Shown: piece after piece, positions 1 to 8,243 of the stretch
Numbering within the stretch: position 1 is the first letter of the stretch
Layout: each line of letters begins with the position of its first letter
NCBI RefSeq assembly: GCF_900580865.1
Contig: NZ_UTBZ01000052.1
Coordinates: 1-64,000 of the forward strand
Source of the DNA: Pseudomonas viridiflava
Lineage (GTDB): Bacteria; Pseudomonadota; Gammaproteobacteria; Pseudomonadales; Pseudomonadaceae
Reading direction: 5' to 3'
DNA: 64,000 nucleotides
Notes under the pieces: model-generated
Database searches by the model: none
Told to the model about the DNA's origin: nothing
What the model saw: only the letters and a program-made list of their open reading frames with translations
Program-made: the position numbers and the translations under genes

Positions 1-442
1 CCTCTCCCGGAGGGAGAAGGAATTGACCGAGGTGATTGGTAGAGGTCGCCGACTTGAAATACCGAGCTGGAGTCAAATACAAAAGCAGATCAAAAGCCCC
101 TCACCCTAGCCCTCTCCCGGAGGGAGAGGGAACTGACCGAGGTGACTGGTAAAGGTACGCCGACGTGAAATACCGAGCCGTGCTCAAACACAGAAACAGA
201 TCAAAAGCCCCTCACCCTGGCCCTCTCCCGGAGGGAGAAGGAATTGACCGAGGTGATTGGTAGAGGTCGCCGACTTGAAATACCGAGCTGGAGTCAAATA
301 CAAAAGCAGATCAAAAGCCCCTCACCCTAGCCCTCTCCCGGAGGGAGAAGGAACTGACCGAGGTGACTGGTAGAGGTACGCCAACGTGAAATACCGAGCC
401 GCACTCAAATCCAGAAACAAATCAAAAGCCGCCCCCACCCTT
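1..442. repeat. Tandem array of four 110/111-bp units
   Basis: The motif CCTCTCCCGGAGGGAGA recurs at about 1, 111, 222 and 332, giving units of 110, 111 and 110 bp. Each unit ends with GATCAAAAGCCCCTCACCC. Units 1 and 3 are almost identical, as are units 2 and 4, so a two-unit block of about 221 bp appears to have been duplicated. CTCTCCCGGAGGGAG is a palindrome, so every unit can form a hairpin. The array may extend left of the window. The same CCCTCACCC/GCCCTCTCCC signature frames the element at 44261-44633. Confidence 0.9.
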
Positions 443-953
443 GCTTCTCACCACTCAACAGGATGAGCGTTAGCTCGGCTGCAGCTCTTGATCTTGCCGT
501 GCTGGCCCCTTCGGCAGGCTGAGTGGAGTGATTTATCCGGGGGTGGGAGCGCAGCGACCGTTTGGCGAAGCCAAATGCATCGAGAGGAGGTGCAGCGAAG
601 CAAACCGTAGGCGATGCCCCCGGATAGATCGCGTAACGAAGGAACCCCGAGCCTCAGCGAGGGGCCGAACGCCGGGGCCCAGCCTTTTGGTTACTTTTTG
701 GCGTTTGAAAAAGTGACCCGCTGTAAGAGCGGAACCGCCAGCAGCACCCCCCGCAGAATCGGATATTCACAAAGAACACCCAAAGCATGGTCGGCCCAAA
801 GGCCGCCAAGCCCAACCCGAAATCACAAGAAAAAGACAAACCCCCAACAAAATTTCTACATTTTTTCTTTCATGATTTGTCGTGCTGATACGTCTTGTTT
901 AGAGAGAGCAAAAAAAACCCTCCCCCGATCAGACTCTGAAAAGGAGTAATCGC
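443..953. other. Gene-free region with a multicopy-looking intergenic segment
   Basis: No convincing gene is seen. Short open frames at 528-716 and 614-949 have low-complexity, frame-shadow-like translations. The part from about 530 to 780 (GAGCCTCAGCGAGGGGCCG, then TTTGGTTACTTTTTGGCG, then GTGACCCGCTGTAAGAGCGG) matches from memory a sequence that recurs between genes in many fluorescent pseudomonads. The AT-rich part from about 840 to 953 directly precedes the Fur-like gene and should hold its promoter. Confidence 0.5.
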
Positions 954-1331
954 ATGTACAACTCGCAACTACCAACGGACGGTAGCCAGGCACCCAAAGG
1001 AGCTTCCATGAGCCCACACGCGAGCGATTTCGGGCAACGCGTCGAGCGTCACGGTAACGAACGCATCCGGTTGCTGCTGAAAAGTTTCGGACTGCGCACC
1101 AGCCTGATTCGTCTGAAAGTCATCGACGCCCTGCTGGTCGCCGCACAAAGCGAGCGGCGTCTGGGTGTGCGCGGTGTCCACAGCCAATTGCTGGATCTGG
1201 ATATTCCGCTGTCCTTTCTCAGTGTGCGCGAAGTGCTCAAGCGCCTGTGCGCCGAAGGTGTCATCACCTTCAATGAAGACAAGAGCTACAGCCTGCATCC
1301 ACAGGCTGCGGCCGTCCTCAACAACGATTGA
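954..1331 (+). CDS. Fur-like winged-helix transcriptional regulator
   Basis: The 125-residue product resembles the DNA-binding half of the Fur family: helices about residues 35-60 (KSFGLRTSLIRLKVIDALL), then a SFLSVREVLKRLCAEGV recognition-helix segment and a short wing (ITFNEDKSYSLHP). Fur proteins are usually 135-165 residues with metal-binding His/Cys in a C-terminal dimerisation domain. That domain and the Cys pairs are missing here, so metal sensing is doubtful. Two in-frame ATGs, at 954 and 1008, each have a strong AAGGAG Shine-Dalgarno at good spacing. I give the longer form; the shorter would be 107 residues. No target gene is evident nearby. Family level is fairly secure; function is unknown. 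Confidence 0.7.
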   Translation: MYNSQLPTDGSQAPKGASMSPHASDFGQRVERHGNERIRLLLKSFGLRTSLIRLKVIDALLVAAQSERRLGVRGVHSQLLDLDIPLSFLSVREVLKRLCAEGVITFNEDKSYSLHPQAAAVLNND

Positions 1332-1349
1332 AGCCTGCGGTAATCGCCG

Positions 1350-1538
1350 TCAAGGCTTGACCTTGCGGCGCATGACGCCATTGATCACCACCACGATCAC
1401 CGCCACACCGATGGCGACGAACTGGAACGTCTTCTCCGAAATCATGCCGGCGTTTTGCAGCCAGGACAGGCCGAGCATGATCGCCAGGACCGACACGGCG
1501 ATCAGAATCGAATAAATCAAGCGTTGCTTGTGGGTCAT
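1350..1538 (-). CDS. Small two-helix inner-membrane protein
   Basis: This 62-residue product has two hydrophobic segments, about residues 9-25 (YSILIAVSVLAIMLGLSW) and 40-55 (FVAIGVAVIVVVINGV). It ends in a basic tail, RRKVKP, which suggests a cytoplasmic C-terminus. It converges on the Fur-like gene with an 18-bp gap. Short proteins of this type are common in Pseudomonas annotation and have no known function. Confidence 0.6.
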   Translation of the reverse strand: MTHKQRLIYSILIAVSVLAIMLGLSWLQNAGMISEKTFQFVAIGVAVIVVVINGVMRRKVKP

Positions 1539-1696
1539 TGCGGCTTCCTGAAACGTTTAAATGTATCCGGTTTGTATCCGTTTGCATGCCATGCACTTAC
1601 CGTTCTACGGGGATGCACTGCTGCAATCGGGGTCTCATGTTACAGCCGATGAAGAGTTTTGGCTTCATGACGGCGTAACCATGAGGAATTTTCAAA

Positions 1697-1837
1697 ATGC
1701 TGCGTCGAATCACCTGGCTGATTCCCGTTCTTGCCCTGCTGACCCTGAGTGGCTGCATCATCTTCCCCCACGGCGGCTGGCACGGCGATCATCATCGTTA
1801 CTACCAGGGTGGCCCTGGCTATTACCAACATCGATAG
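1697..1837 (+). CDS. Tiny putative lipoprotein, His/Tyr-rich
   Basis: A 46-codon frame starts at ATG 1697 and encodes MLRRITWLIPVLALL followed by TLSGC, a good lipobox (L-S-G-C) with the acylated Cys at residue 20. The mature peptide is about 27 residues, rich in His, Gly and Tyr (GWHGDHHRYY). A clean intrinsic terminator lies 78 bp downstream, which supports a real transcription unit. GAGGAAT at 1683-1689 is a plausible ribosome site. Function is unknown; the His cluster could bind metal, which is inference only. Confidence 0.6.
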   Translation: MLRRITWLIPVLALLTLSGCIIFPHGGWHGDHHRYYQGGPGYYQHR

Positions 1838-1914
1838 AACAGGATTGTTCATCCCTCCCGCTTGTCGATGAACAAGCCGAGGCGGAAAACTCACCAGCCC
1901 GATCCACTTCAAAC

Positions 1915-1946
1915 AAAGCCCGCCGTGTCGCGGGCTTTTCTGTTTT
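1915..1946 (+). terminator. Intrinsic terminator after the small lipoprotein
   Basis: AAAGCCCGC (1915-1923) pairs perfectly with GCGGGCTTT (1930-1938) around a CGTGTC loop, followed by TTCTGTTTT. It closes the 1697-1837 unit and insulates the exporter gene at 2114. Confidence 0.85.
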
Positions 1947-2113
1947 CGCCACCAGCGTCTGCCACGCAGATGTAACGAGTGTTATGCGCAAAGTGCAAAC
2001 CACTAAACAAGTTGCAAGTATTTGAAATCTAATGTCGCAGCAAAAAAATAGGTCACGCAAGCCTCTGCAACTAGTCTCTGGCAACTTTCTTCCACTCACC
2101 AACAGGGACGTTT

Positions 2114-3361
2114 ATGCAGAGAACACTTATACCAATCGGGCCGCTTCAAGTGCTCGGGTTTTGTTTGGCAATCAGCGCTTTTGAACTTCTGACTTACTTG
2201 GCCAGCGACTTGATCATGCCGGCCATGCTTACCGTTACAACAGAACTTCAAGCGGATGTGCGCCATGTTCCCAACGCCTTCAATCTCTATCTGCTGGGCG
2301 GCGTCTGCCTGCAATGGCTGATCGGGCCGCTGTCCGATCAATGGGGTCGAAGGCGAGTATTGTTGATCGGTTGTGCATTGTTCGGCGTCGCCTGCGCCGG
2401 AGCATTTGCCAGCCACAGCATTGAAGCCTTCAATCTCTTGCGACTGCTGCAAGGCATGGGCCTGGGTTTTGTGGTGGCGGTCAGTTATCCCGCCCTTCAA
2501 GAAGTGTTCTGCGAGGCCGATGCGGTGCGCTTGATGGCACTGCTTGGCAATATCGCCCTGCTGTCACCGCTGGTGGGGCCGCTGCTGGGCATCCTGCTCC
2601 TGCAATGGTTGTCCTGGCGTGAGTTGTTTCTCGGTCTGGGTCTTGCCGTATCAATGGTCTGGCTGGGGCTGTTCGTCTGCATGCCGGAAACCGTCGGGGT
2701 CGTACGTCGCGATGGAGGTCTGCAACCGGCGGTGCGTTTTTCCTGGCGCCAGACCGGCCAGCGTTACCGCGCGCTGTTTGGTAATTGCCGGTTTCTCGCC
2801 GCAAGCCTTGCGCTGGGGCTGATGAGCCTGCCGCTGATCGCCTGGATCGGCCTGGCGCCATTGCTGCTGATGCAGTTGCTGGGATTGCCGCCACTGGAAT
2901 ATGCCTTGTGGCAGATGCCGGTTTTCTCTGCCGTTATCGTCGGCAATCTGATCCTCGACCGTTTGCTGGCCACGCACTCGTTACCCCGGCTGATTCGCTT
3001 GGCACTCTGGCCATTTTGCCTGGGACTTCTGGCGCTGATCGGCTGCGCACTGTCGGGCGCCGGGCTCGGCCCGGTGGTCGCGAGTCTGGCGCTGTATGCG
3101 GTAGGACTGGGCATGAGCAACGCCGCGCTGTATCGGCTGGCGCTGTTTGCCAGCGATGACAGCAAGGGGCTGGTCTCGGCGCTGGTCGGGATGATTTCGA
3201 TTGCGGTGATGGGCCTCGGCGGTTCGCTCATTGCCGTCATCGGTGGTGGCGCACGCCTCGAACTCTTTGCGCTCTACGCCGCCTTCAGCGGCCTGATGAG
3301 CCTGCCTCTGATACAGGGAATGTTGCAACGCAACCGTCCCGATTCCGCTTCTGCCCAATAA
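2114..3361 (+). CDS. MdfA-like MFS drug/metabolite exporter
   Basis: The 415-residue protein has about 12 hydrophobic segments. It carries the MFS loop 2-3 signature (GPLSDQWGRRRVLLIG, near residues 74-89), an acidic residue in TM1 (SAFELLTYLASDLIMP, residues 21-36) and the TM4 segment LLQGMGLGFVVAVSYPA, all close to the E. coli MdfA/Bcr drug:proton antiporters. It lies in the inner membrane and should export small, probably cationic or hydrophobic, molecules. It is first in a five-gene operon; the next start is 10 bp after its stop. Inference: it exports the product of, or confers resistance to, the LuxE/LuxC-type pathway behind it. A plain multidrug pump is the alternative. Confidence 0.85.
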   Translation: MQRTLIPIGPLQVLGFCLAISAFELLTYLASDLIMPAMLTVTTELQADVRHVPNAFNLYLLGGVCLQWLIGPLSDQWGRRRVLLIGCALFGVACAGAFASHSIEAFNLLRLLQGMGLGFVVAVSYPALQEVFCEADAVRLMALLGNIALLSPLVGPLLGILLLQWLSWRELFLGLGLAVSMVWLGLFVCMPETVGVVRRDGGLQPAVRFSWRQTGQRYRALFGNCRFLAASLALGLMSLPLIAWIGLAPLLLMQLLGLPPLEYALWQMPVFSAVIVGNLILDRLLATHSLPRLIRLALWPFCLGLLALIGCALSGAGLGPVVASLALYAVGLGMSNAALYRLALFASDDSKGLVSALVGMISIAVMGLGGSLIAVIGGGARLELFALYAAFSGLMSLPLIQGMLQRNRPDSASAQ

Positions 3362-3371
3362 AGGAATATTG

Positions 3372-4502
3372 ATGAACCACTTCCCCGCCAGCGACGCGCT
3401 CTGCGCGTTGCCGCACCCCTATTGCCCGGATTCCGTGCCTGCCGGCCTGTTCAATCAGGCCATGGCCGAGATCAGTCGGTTTCATTGCCAGCACACTCCC
3501 GGCTACGCACATTGGCTGAACGCGAACGGCTTTGACGTGCAGGACCTCGACAGTCTCGATGACTGGTCGCGACTGCCGCCGATTCTGGCCAATTTCTTCA
3601 AACAGCAACTGCTGCTCAGCCCGACCGGAGAAACCGCTCTGGAACTGACATCGTCCGGCACCAGTGGCCAGAAAAGCCGCATGCGCTACGACCCACGCAG
3701 CCTGTCGAGCGCGCAGTTCATGGTCGAGCGGATCTTTAGCCACTACGGCTGGACCACCCCGGACACGCCGTGTAACTACTTGCTGCTGAGCTACGAGCCG
3801 CAAGGCGTCATTACGCTGGGGACGTCCTACACCGACCAGTTCCTCTGCCGCTTTGCCCCCATCAATCGGGTCGTCTACGCCTTGCGCTGCAACGGCGACG
3901 GCCACCAGTTCGATGTGTTTGGCGTGATCGCTGCACTGCAATCGTTTGCCGAAGAAGGCCTGCCGGTGCGCATTTTCGGTTTCCCGGCATTTCTCTGGCA
4001 GACCCTGCAGCAGATGCAGGCCACCGGCGTGCCTGCGCTGCAACTGCCCGCCGATTCGCTGGTGTTTTTCGGCGGTGGCTGGAAAACCCGCGCCAGCGAG
4101 GAAATTCCAAAACAGCAACTGTACGAGCACATCGCCCGGCAACTGGGCATTGAGATGTCGCGCTGCCGAGACGGTTACGGTGCGGTCGAGCACGCAGTGC
4201 CCTACATCGAATGTGCCCGGCATCATTTTCATGTCCCGGTTTACGCCAAGGCTTACGTGCGCAATCCGCGCGACTTTTCCGTCCAGCCCTACGGCCAGCA
4301 AGGCTTGCTGGGTTTCGTCTCACCCTACATTTCATCCAGCCCGGCGCACGCGGTGGTGATGAGCGACCTGGCGACGCTGTATCCCGGCTCGAGTTGCGGC
4401 TGCGGCCTGGCCAGTGACTGGTTCGAACTGCATGGCCGCGCGGGCACTACCGCCGGCAGAAGCTGCGCGATGGCGGCATCTGAATTATTGGGGAAACACT
4501 GA
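3372..4502 (+). CDS. LuxE-like acyl-protein synthetase
   Basis: The 376-residue length matches LuxE (about 370-380). LuxE activates a fatty acid with ATP and passes the acyl group via a cysteine to the LuxC reductase. Seen here: the adenylate-forming loop LTSSGTSGQKSRMRYD near residues 97-112, the core GFPAFLWQTL and FFGGGWK, and Cys365 eleven residues from the C-terminus, about where LuxE carries its acyl-accepting Cys. A GSSCGCGLASDW Cys cluster precedes it. I start at ATG 3372 because AAGGA lies at 3361-3365; an in-frame TTG at 3369 is less likely. The stop is 1 bp before the next ATG, implying coupled translation. The acid substrate (fatty, aryl or amino acid) cannot be read from the sequence. 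Confidence 0.85.
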   Translation: MNHFPASDALCALPHPYCPDSVPAGLFNQAMAEISRFHCQHTPGYAHWLNANGFDVQDLDSLDDWSRLPPILANFFKQQLLLSPTGETALELTSSGTSGQKSRMRYDPRSLSSAQFMVERIFSHYGWTTPDTPCNYLLLSYEPQGVITLGTSYTDQFLCRFAPINRVVYALRCNGDGHQFDVFGVIAALQSFAEEGLPVRIFGFPAFLWQTLQQMQATGVPALQLPADSLVFFGGGWKTRASEEIPKQQLYEHIARQLGIEMSRCRDGYGAVEHAVPYIECARHHFHVPVYAKAYVRNPRDFSVQPYGQQGLLGFVSPYISSSPAHAVVMSDLATLYPGSSCGCGLASDWFELHGRAGTTAGRSCAMAASELLGKH

Positions 4503-4503
4503 T

Positions 4504-6900
4504 ATGTACCTGATCAACGGAGAACTGCACGCGGATTTCGATCTCGACACCGCACTGACGCTGCTGCATCAGACCTTGGCGCAACACCTGAGCACGCCGC
4601 TGCAGCGCGCCACCGTGCTGACCGCCGCAGCAAATTTTGCGCAGCAACTGCACAGCGTCGAGTTGCCGCTGGATGACGAGCAACGCCAGGCCCTGATCGA
4701 TTTCTGTCAACCTCACGCTCTGCAAAACAAGCTAGAACGCGAACTGGGTGATCACGCCGATTCCCTGCGCCGCTTCGATTGTCGGCAATCGCGTTTCGAA
4801 CGCTGGAGCCCCCTGGGTCTGGTGATCCACGTCACACCGGCCAACGCGCCATTGCTGGCGTGCTGCGCGATGATTGAAAGCCTCTTGGCCGGCAACCTCA
4901 ACTGGCTGCGCCCCAGTCGCAGCGACCAAGGCCTGACCGCACGTCTGCTGCACGCTTTGGTGCAAAGCGACCCCAGCGGTCAATTGCGTCATTACGTGGC
5001 GGTGCTACCGGCGGCGACCGCGCAAATCGGCCGCTTGTGCCAAATGGCCAATGGCGTATCGGCGTGGGGTGGTGAAGCAGCGCTGCAAGCCATCCGCCAA
5101 CAGTTGCCGCCCGGATGTCGCTGGATCGACTGGGGCCACCGCATAAGTTTTGCCTACCTGACGCCGGACGCTGCCACCCCGCAAACGCTGGAGGCGATAG
5201 TCGATGAGGTTTGCCGACTGGATCAGCAGGCCTGTTCCAGCCCGCAATGGTTACTGGTCGACAGCGACGAACCGGCCGTGCTGCACGAAATCGGCTCAGC
5301 GTTGGCCAAGGCGTTCGAGCGCCGTGCCGGGCAATGGCCGGCGCTGACCCCGACGGTTCAGGAAGCCAGCGAGATCACCAGCCACACCTTGATGACGCGC
5401 CTGGGCCAGAGCTTTTCTGCTGTGACCGCACAAGTCTGGAGCGCGCCGGGCTGGCGAGTTGTCTGGCGCCATGATCGAGTACTCGCGCCCTCGCCTTTGT
5501 TTCGCACGCTGCTGCTCAAGCCCCTGCCACGCGAGCATCTGGTCCAGACGCTACTGCCCTGGCGCAACGTATTGCAGAGTTGTGCGCTGGTGTGTGCCGA
5601 ACCGCAGATCGCGCAACTGTCGCGCACGCTGATTGCTGCGGGCGTCAGCCGAATTACGCCAGTCAACGCCATCCATGACGGCTACGACGGCGAACCTCAC
5701 GACGGTGTTTACGCCCTGCAACGCCTGAGCCGACGTGTTTCGGTCAGCGTCGCGCCAACGCAGTTGTCTACGCATATGACCCTCGACCTACCGCCGTGCG
5801 CGCCGACCCTGGCGGGCCTGCCGATCACCGACAAAGCGGCGTTTATCGCACGCCCGACGACAGCAGCCGCGCAGCTGTTTTTCCGCTCCGGTGGCAGTAG
5901 CGGCACACCGGCGCTGGCGGGATTCAGTTACCGCGACTTTCAACGCCAGATGCGCGCCGCCGCCGATGGCCTGTTTGCGGCAGGACTCGATCCGGGTCGC
6001 GACAAGGTCATGAACCTGTTCTTCAGTGGCAGCCTGTACGGCGGTTTCTTCAGTTTCGCCAAAGTACTGGAACTGTTGGGCGCAACCCACCTGCCCATGG
6101 GCGCACCCACCGACGATGACTACAGCGACATTGCTCAAGTGATCATCGAGCAGCGCGTCACCGTGCTGATCGGCATGCCCAGCACCCTGCATCGATTATT
6201 TCTCAACGAACAGCTGCGTCTGAGCCGTTACGGCGGTATTGAAAAAGTCTTTCTCGGCGGTGAACACATCAGTGATCAGTGCCGCGAGCTCTTGCAGCGC
6301 TGCGGTGTCGCCAGCATCCGCTCGGCGGTGTACGGCAGTGTCGATGCAGGGCCGTTCGGGCATGCCTGCGCGGCGACCGCTGATGGTGTGTTTCACCTGA
6401 TGGAAGACATCCAGCATCTGGAAATCGTCGCAATGGAGCAGGACGTGCCGGTCGTCGGTGATGAAGTCGGCCGGTTGCTGTTCACCTCGAAAGCTCGCGA
6501 GGGTCAGCAAGTCCAGCGTTATGAAGTTGGCGACACCGGTCGTTGGCAACCGGGCGAATGCCCGTGCGGGCTGAGTTCGCCACGCTTCGAGCTGCTGCAG
6601 CGGCACGGCAGATTGCTGCGTATCGGCAGCGACTTCATCTGCCTGAACGAACTCGCGCGGCACCTGCAAACCGCGTTTCAGTTGCACCTCGATCAAGCAC
6701 CCGATGGCCTGGAACGTTTGCTGATTCGCAGCCCGGGCAACCCCGCCGACATTCTCGACCGACTGCAAGGTTACTCGACGCTGGCCACTTTGATGCGCAG
6801 CAGACTGCTCACAGTAGAAGCGCAAATCTGCGAGCCCCAGCAGTTCAGCAGAAACAAACACAGCGGAAAGATTCCATCCGTCATCGATGCGCGCCGGTAA
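4504..6900 (+). CDS. LuxC-like acyl reductase fused to a PaaK-type adenylating domain
   Basis: The 798-residue, two-part enzyme has an N-terminal half (about 1-420) that reads as a LuxC-family NADPH-dependent acyl reductase. It has PLGLVIHVTPANAPLL near residue 100 and the nucleophile motif DQQACSSPQ with Cys244. The C-terminal half (about 450-790) is a phenylacetate-CoA ligase/CoF-synthetase-like adenylating domain. It has SGGSSGTP at 462-469, a GMPSTLHRLF segment, YGSVDAG and a GECPCGLSSPRFELLQRHGR C-lobe with a CxC pair. LuxC proteins are normally about 480 residues and stand-alone, so this is a natural fusion. I chose ATG 4504, right after the luxE-like stop; upstream in-frame codons lie inside luxE. 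Likely reaction: acid to acyl-AMP, then acyl-S-enzyme, then aldehyde. Confidence 0.85.
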   Translation: MYLINGELHADFDLDTALTLLHQTLAQHLSTPLQRATVLTAAANFAQQLHSVELPLDDEQRQALIDFCQPHALQNKLERELGDHADSLRRFDCRQSRFERWSPLGLVIHVTPANAPLLACCAMIESLLAGNLNWLRPSRSDQGLTARLLHALVQSDPSGQLRHYVAVLPAATAQIGRLCQMANGVSAWGGEAALQAIRQQLPPGCRWIDWGHRISFAYLTPDAATPQTLEAIVDEVCRLDQQACSSPQWLLVDSDEPAVLHEIGSALAKAFERRAGQWPALTPTVQEASEITSHTLMTRLGQSFSAVTAQVWSAPGWRVVWRHDRVLAPSPLFRTLLLKPLPREHLVQTLLPWRNVLQSCALVCAEPQIAQLSRTLIAAGVSRITPVNAIHDGYDGEPHDGVYALQRLSRRVSVSVAPTQLSTHMTLDLPPCAPTLAGLPITDKAAFIARPTTAAAQLFFRSGGSSGTPALAGFSYRDFQRQMRAAADGLFAAGLDPGRDKVMNLFFSGSLYGGFFSFAKVLELLGATHLPMGAPTDDDYSDIAQVIIEQRVTVLIGMPSTLHRLFLNEQLRLSRYGGIEKVFLGGEHISDQCRELLQRCGVASIRSAVYGSVDAGPFGHACAATADGVFHLMEDIQHLEIVAMEQDVPVVGDEVGRLLFTSKAREGQQVQRYEVGDTGRWQPGECPCGLSSPRFELLQRHGRLLRIGSDFICLNELARHLQTAFQLHLDQAPDGLERLLIRSPGNPADILDRLQGYSTLATLMRSRLLTVEAQICEPQQFSRNKHSGKIPSVIDARR

Positions 6901-6941
6901 AACATTTATCGCCCACGGTCATAACAATTAAAGAGAACACC

Positions 6942-8243
6942 ATGAACGCAACACTCGAACTCAATCAGTTGGTCACTTTTGCCCGAGCGCATTCAAAGTA
7001 TTACGCCAGACATTTGCATAACGTTGCACCACAGTTCACTGCACTGGATCAACTTCCAGTGACGGATCCACAACTCTATTGGGAAAACAGCCAGAACTTC
7101 GAACAATGGCCAGTACTGACTTCTACCGTCGAACGCGCATTGGTCTTCAAAACCGGTGGAACCACCAGCGCCGGTAAACTTTCAGTATTTACCCGCGAAG
7201 AATGGCAGACACTGGTACGAGACTTCGGCAGCCATCTCAGTCACCAACTCAAACCCGGAGACCGGGTTGCCAACCTGTTCTTTGTCGGCGATCTATATGC
7301 CAGTTTCATCTTCATCCACGATGCACTGGCGCACGAAACGGCGGGTGTTACCGAATTCCCGTTCACCGGTGATGTGGCGAACGGGGTGTTGGCTGACGCT
7401 ATCCGTCAGCACCGGATCAACGTACTGGCCGGGCTGCCTGCGCATTTGCTGACGTTCGCCAGTGAGCTGGAGCGCCAGGCGCAAATCCTGACCGAGGTCG
7501 AAACCCTGCTGTATGGCGGGGAAAGCCTGTTCGCCGGGCAACTGCAGATGTTGCGCCGGGTGTTCCCCAACGCACGGATCGCCTCCATCGGCTATGCCAG
7601 TGTCGACGCGGGACTCATCGGCACCACGGGTCGCGATTGCGCCCTGGGCGAGCACCGGATGCTGCCCGGTCACAGCGTGCTGGAAATCATTGATGAACAC
7701 ACCGGCGAAGTGATTGAAGAATGCGACCGAACCGGGCGGTTGGTGATGACTAATCTCACCCGTCGGCTGATGCCGTTGATCCGTTACCCCGTAGGCGACC
7801 TCGCCTGTTGGCGAGAACCTGCCACGGCGCCCACGCGCAAGTTCGCCTTGATGGGTCGCAGCGCAAGCAGTCAGCGCGTGCGCGTGAGCACTCTGACACT
7901 GATGATCGAAGACATCGCCGGAATGGTCCGGCGTGCCACTGGCAGCGAAGACTGGCAACTGGTGCTCAGCCAATCGGCGAACGTCGATATCTTGCATCTG
8001 AAGTGGGTACCGGATGCGCTGACGGCCGCAACCGCACAAGCCAGCTCAACATTGCACCATGACTTGATCGAGCATTACCCGCTGATCGCGCAACTCAGCG
8101 TTGATCGGCGACTTGAACTGCAGGTTGCCCATTGCGCAACCGATGAACTCGCTCGCCATCCGCGCTCCGGCAAGCGCTTGCGCGTCGTCGACCTGCGCCG
8201 CTATGACACCCCGCGGTCGGAGCAATGCCCATGGACAACGTGA
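6942..8243 (+). CDS. Stand-alone PaaK/CoF-synthetase-like adenylate-forming enzyme
   Basis: The 433-residue protein is related to the C-terminal half of the preceding fusion. It has the phosphate loop FKTGGTTSAGK near residues 68-78, then LFFVGDLYASFIFI, AGLPAHLLTFASEL, LYGGES, IGYASVDAGLIG and IRYPVGDLACW. It lacks the CxCG pair of the fusion's C-lobe, so the two may differ in substrate or carrier. It has no recognisable carrier-protein domain. A good AAAGAG lies ahead of ATG 6942, 41 bp after the previous stop. A long upstream extension of the same frame (to 6543) overlaps the fusion gene and is rejected. Role inferred: activation of a carboxylic acid, or of an intermediate, for the same pathway. 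Confidence 0.8.
   Translation: MNATLELNQLVTFARAHSKYYARHLHNVAPQFTALDQLPVTDPQLYWENSQNFEQWPVLTSTVERALVFKTGGTTSAGKLSVFTREEWQTLVRDFGSHLSHQLKPGDRVANLFFVGDLYASFIFIHDALAHETAGVTEFPFTGDVANGVLADAIRQHRINVLAGLPAHLLTFASELERQAQILTEVETLLYGGESLFAGQLQMLRRVFPNARIASIGYASVDAGLIGTTGRDCALGEHRMLPGHSVLEIIDEHTGEVIEECDRTGRLVMTNLTRRLMPLIRYPVGDLACWREPATAPTRKFALMGRSASSQRVRVSTLTLMIEDIAGMVRRATGSEDWQLVLSQSANVDILHLKWVPDALTAATAQASSTLHHDLIEHYPLIAQLSVDRRLELQVAHCATDELARHPRSGKRLRVVDLRRYDTPRSEQCPWTT

Noticed and set aside
1..442. CRISPR array
   Set aside because: Units are about 110 bp with no variable spacers between short repeats, and no cas genes are near.
614..949. Protein-coding gene in the region left of the Fur-like gene
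   Set aside because: No ribosome site; the sequence resembles a multicopy intergenic segment.
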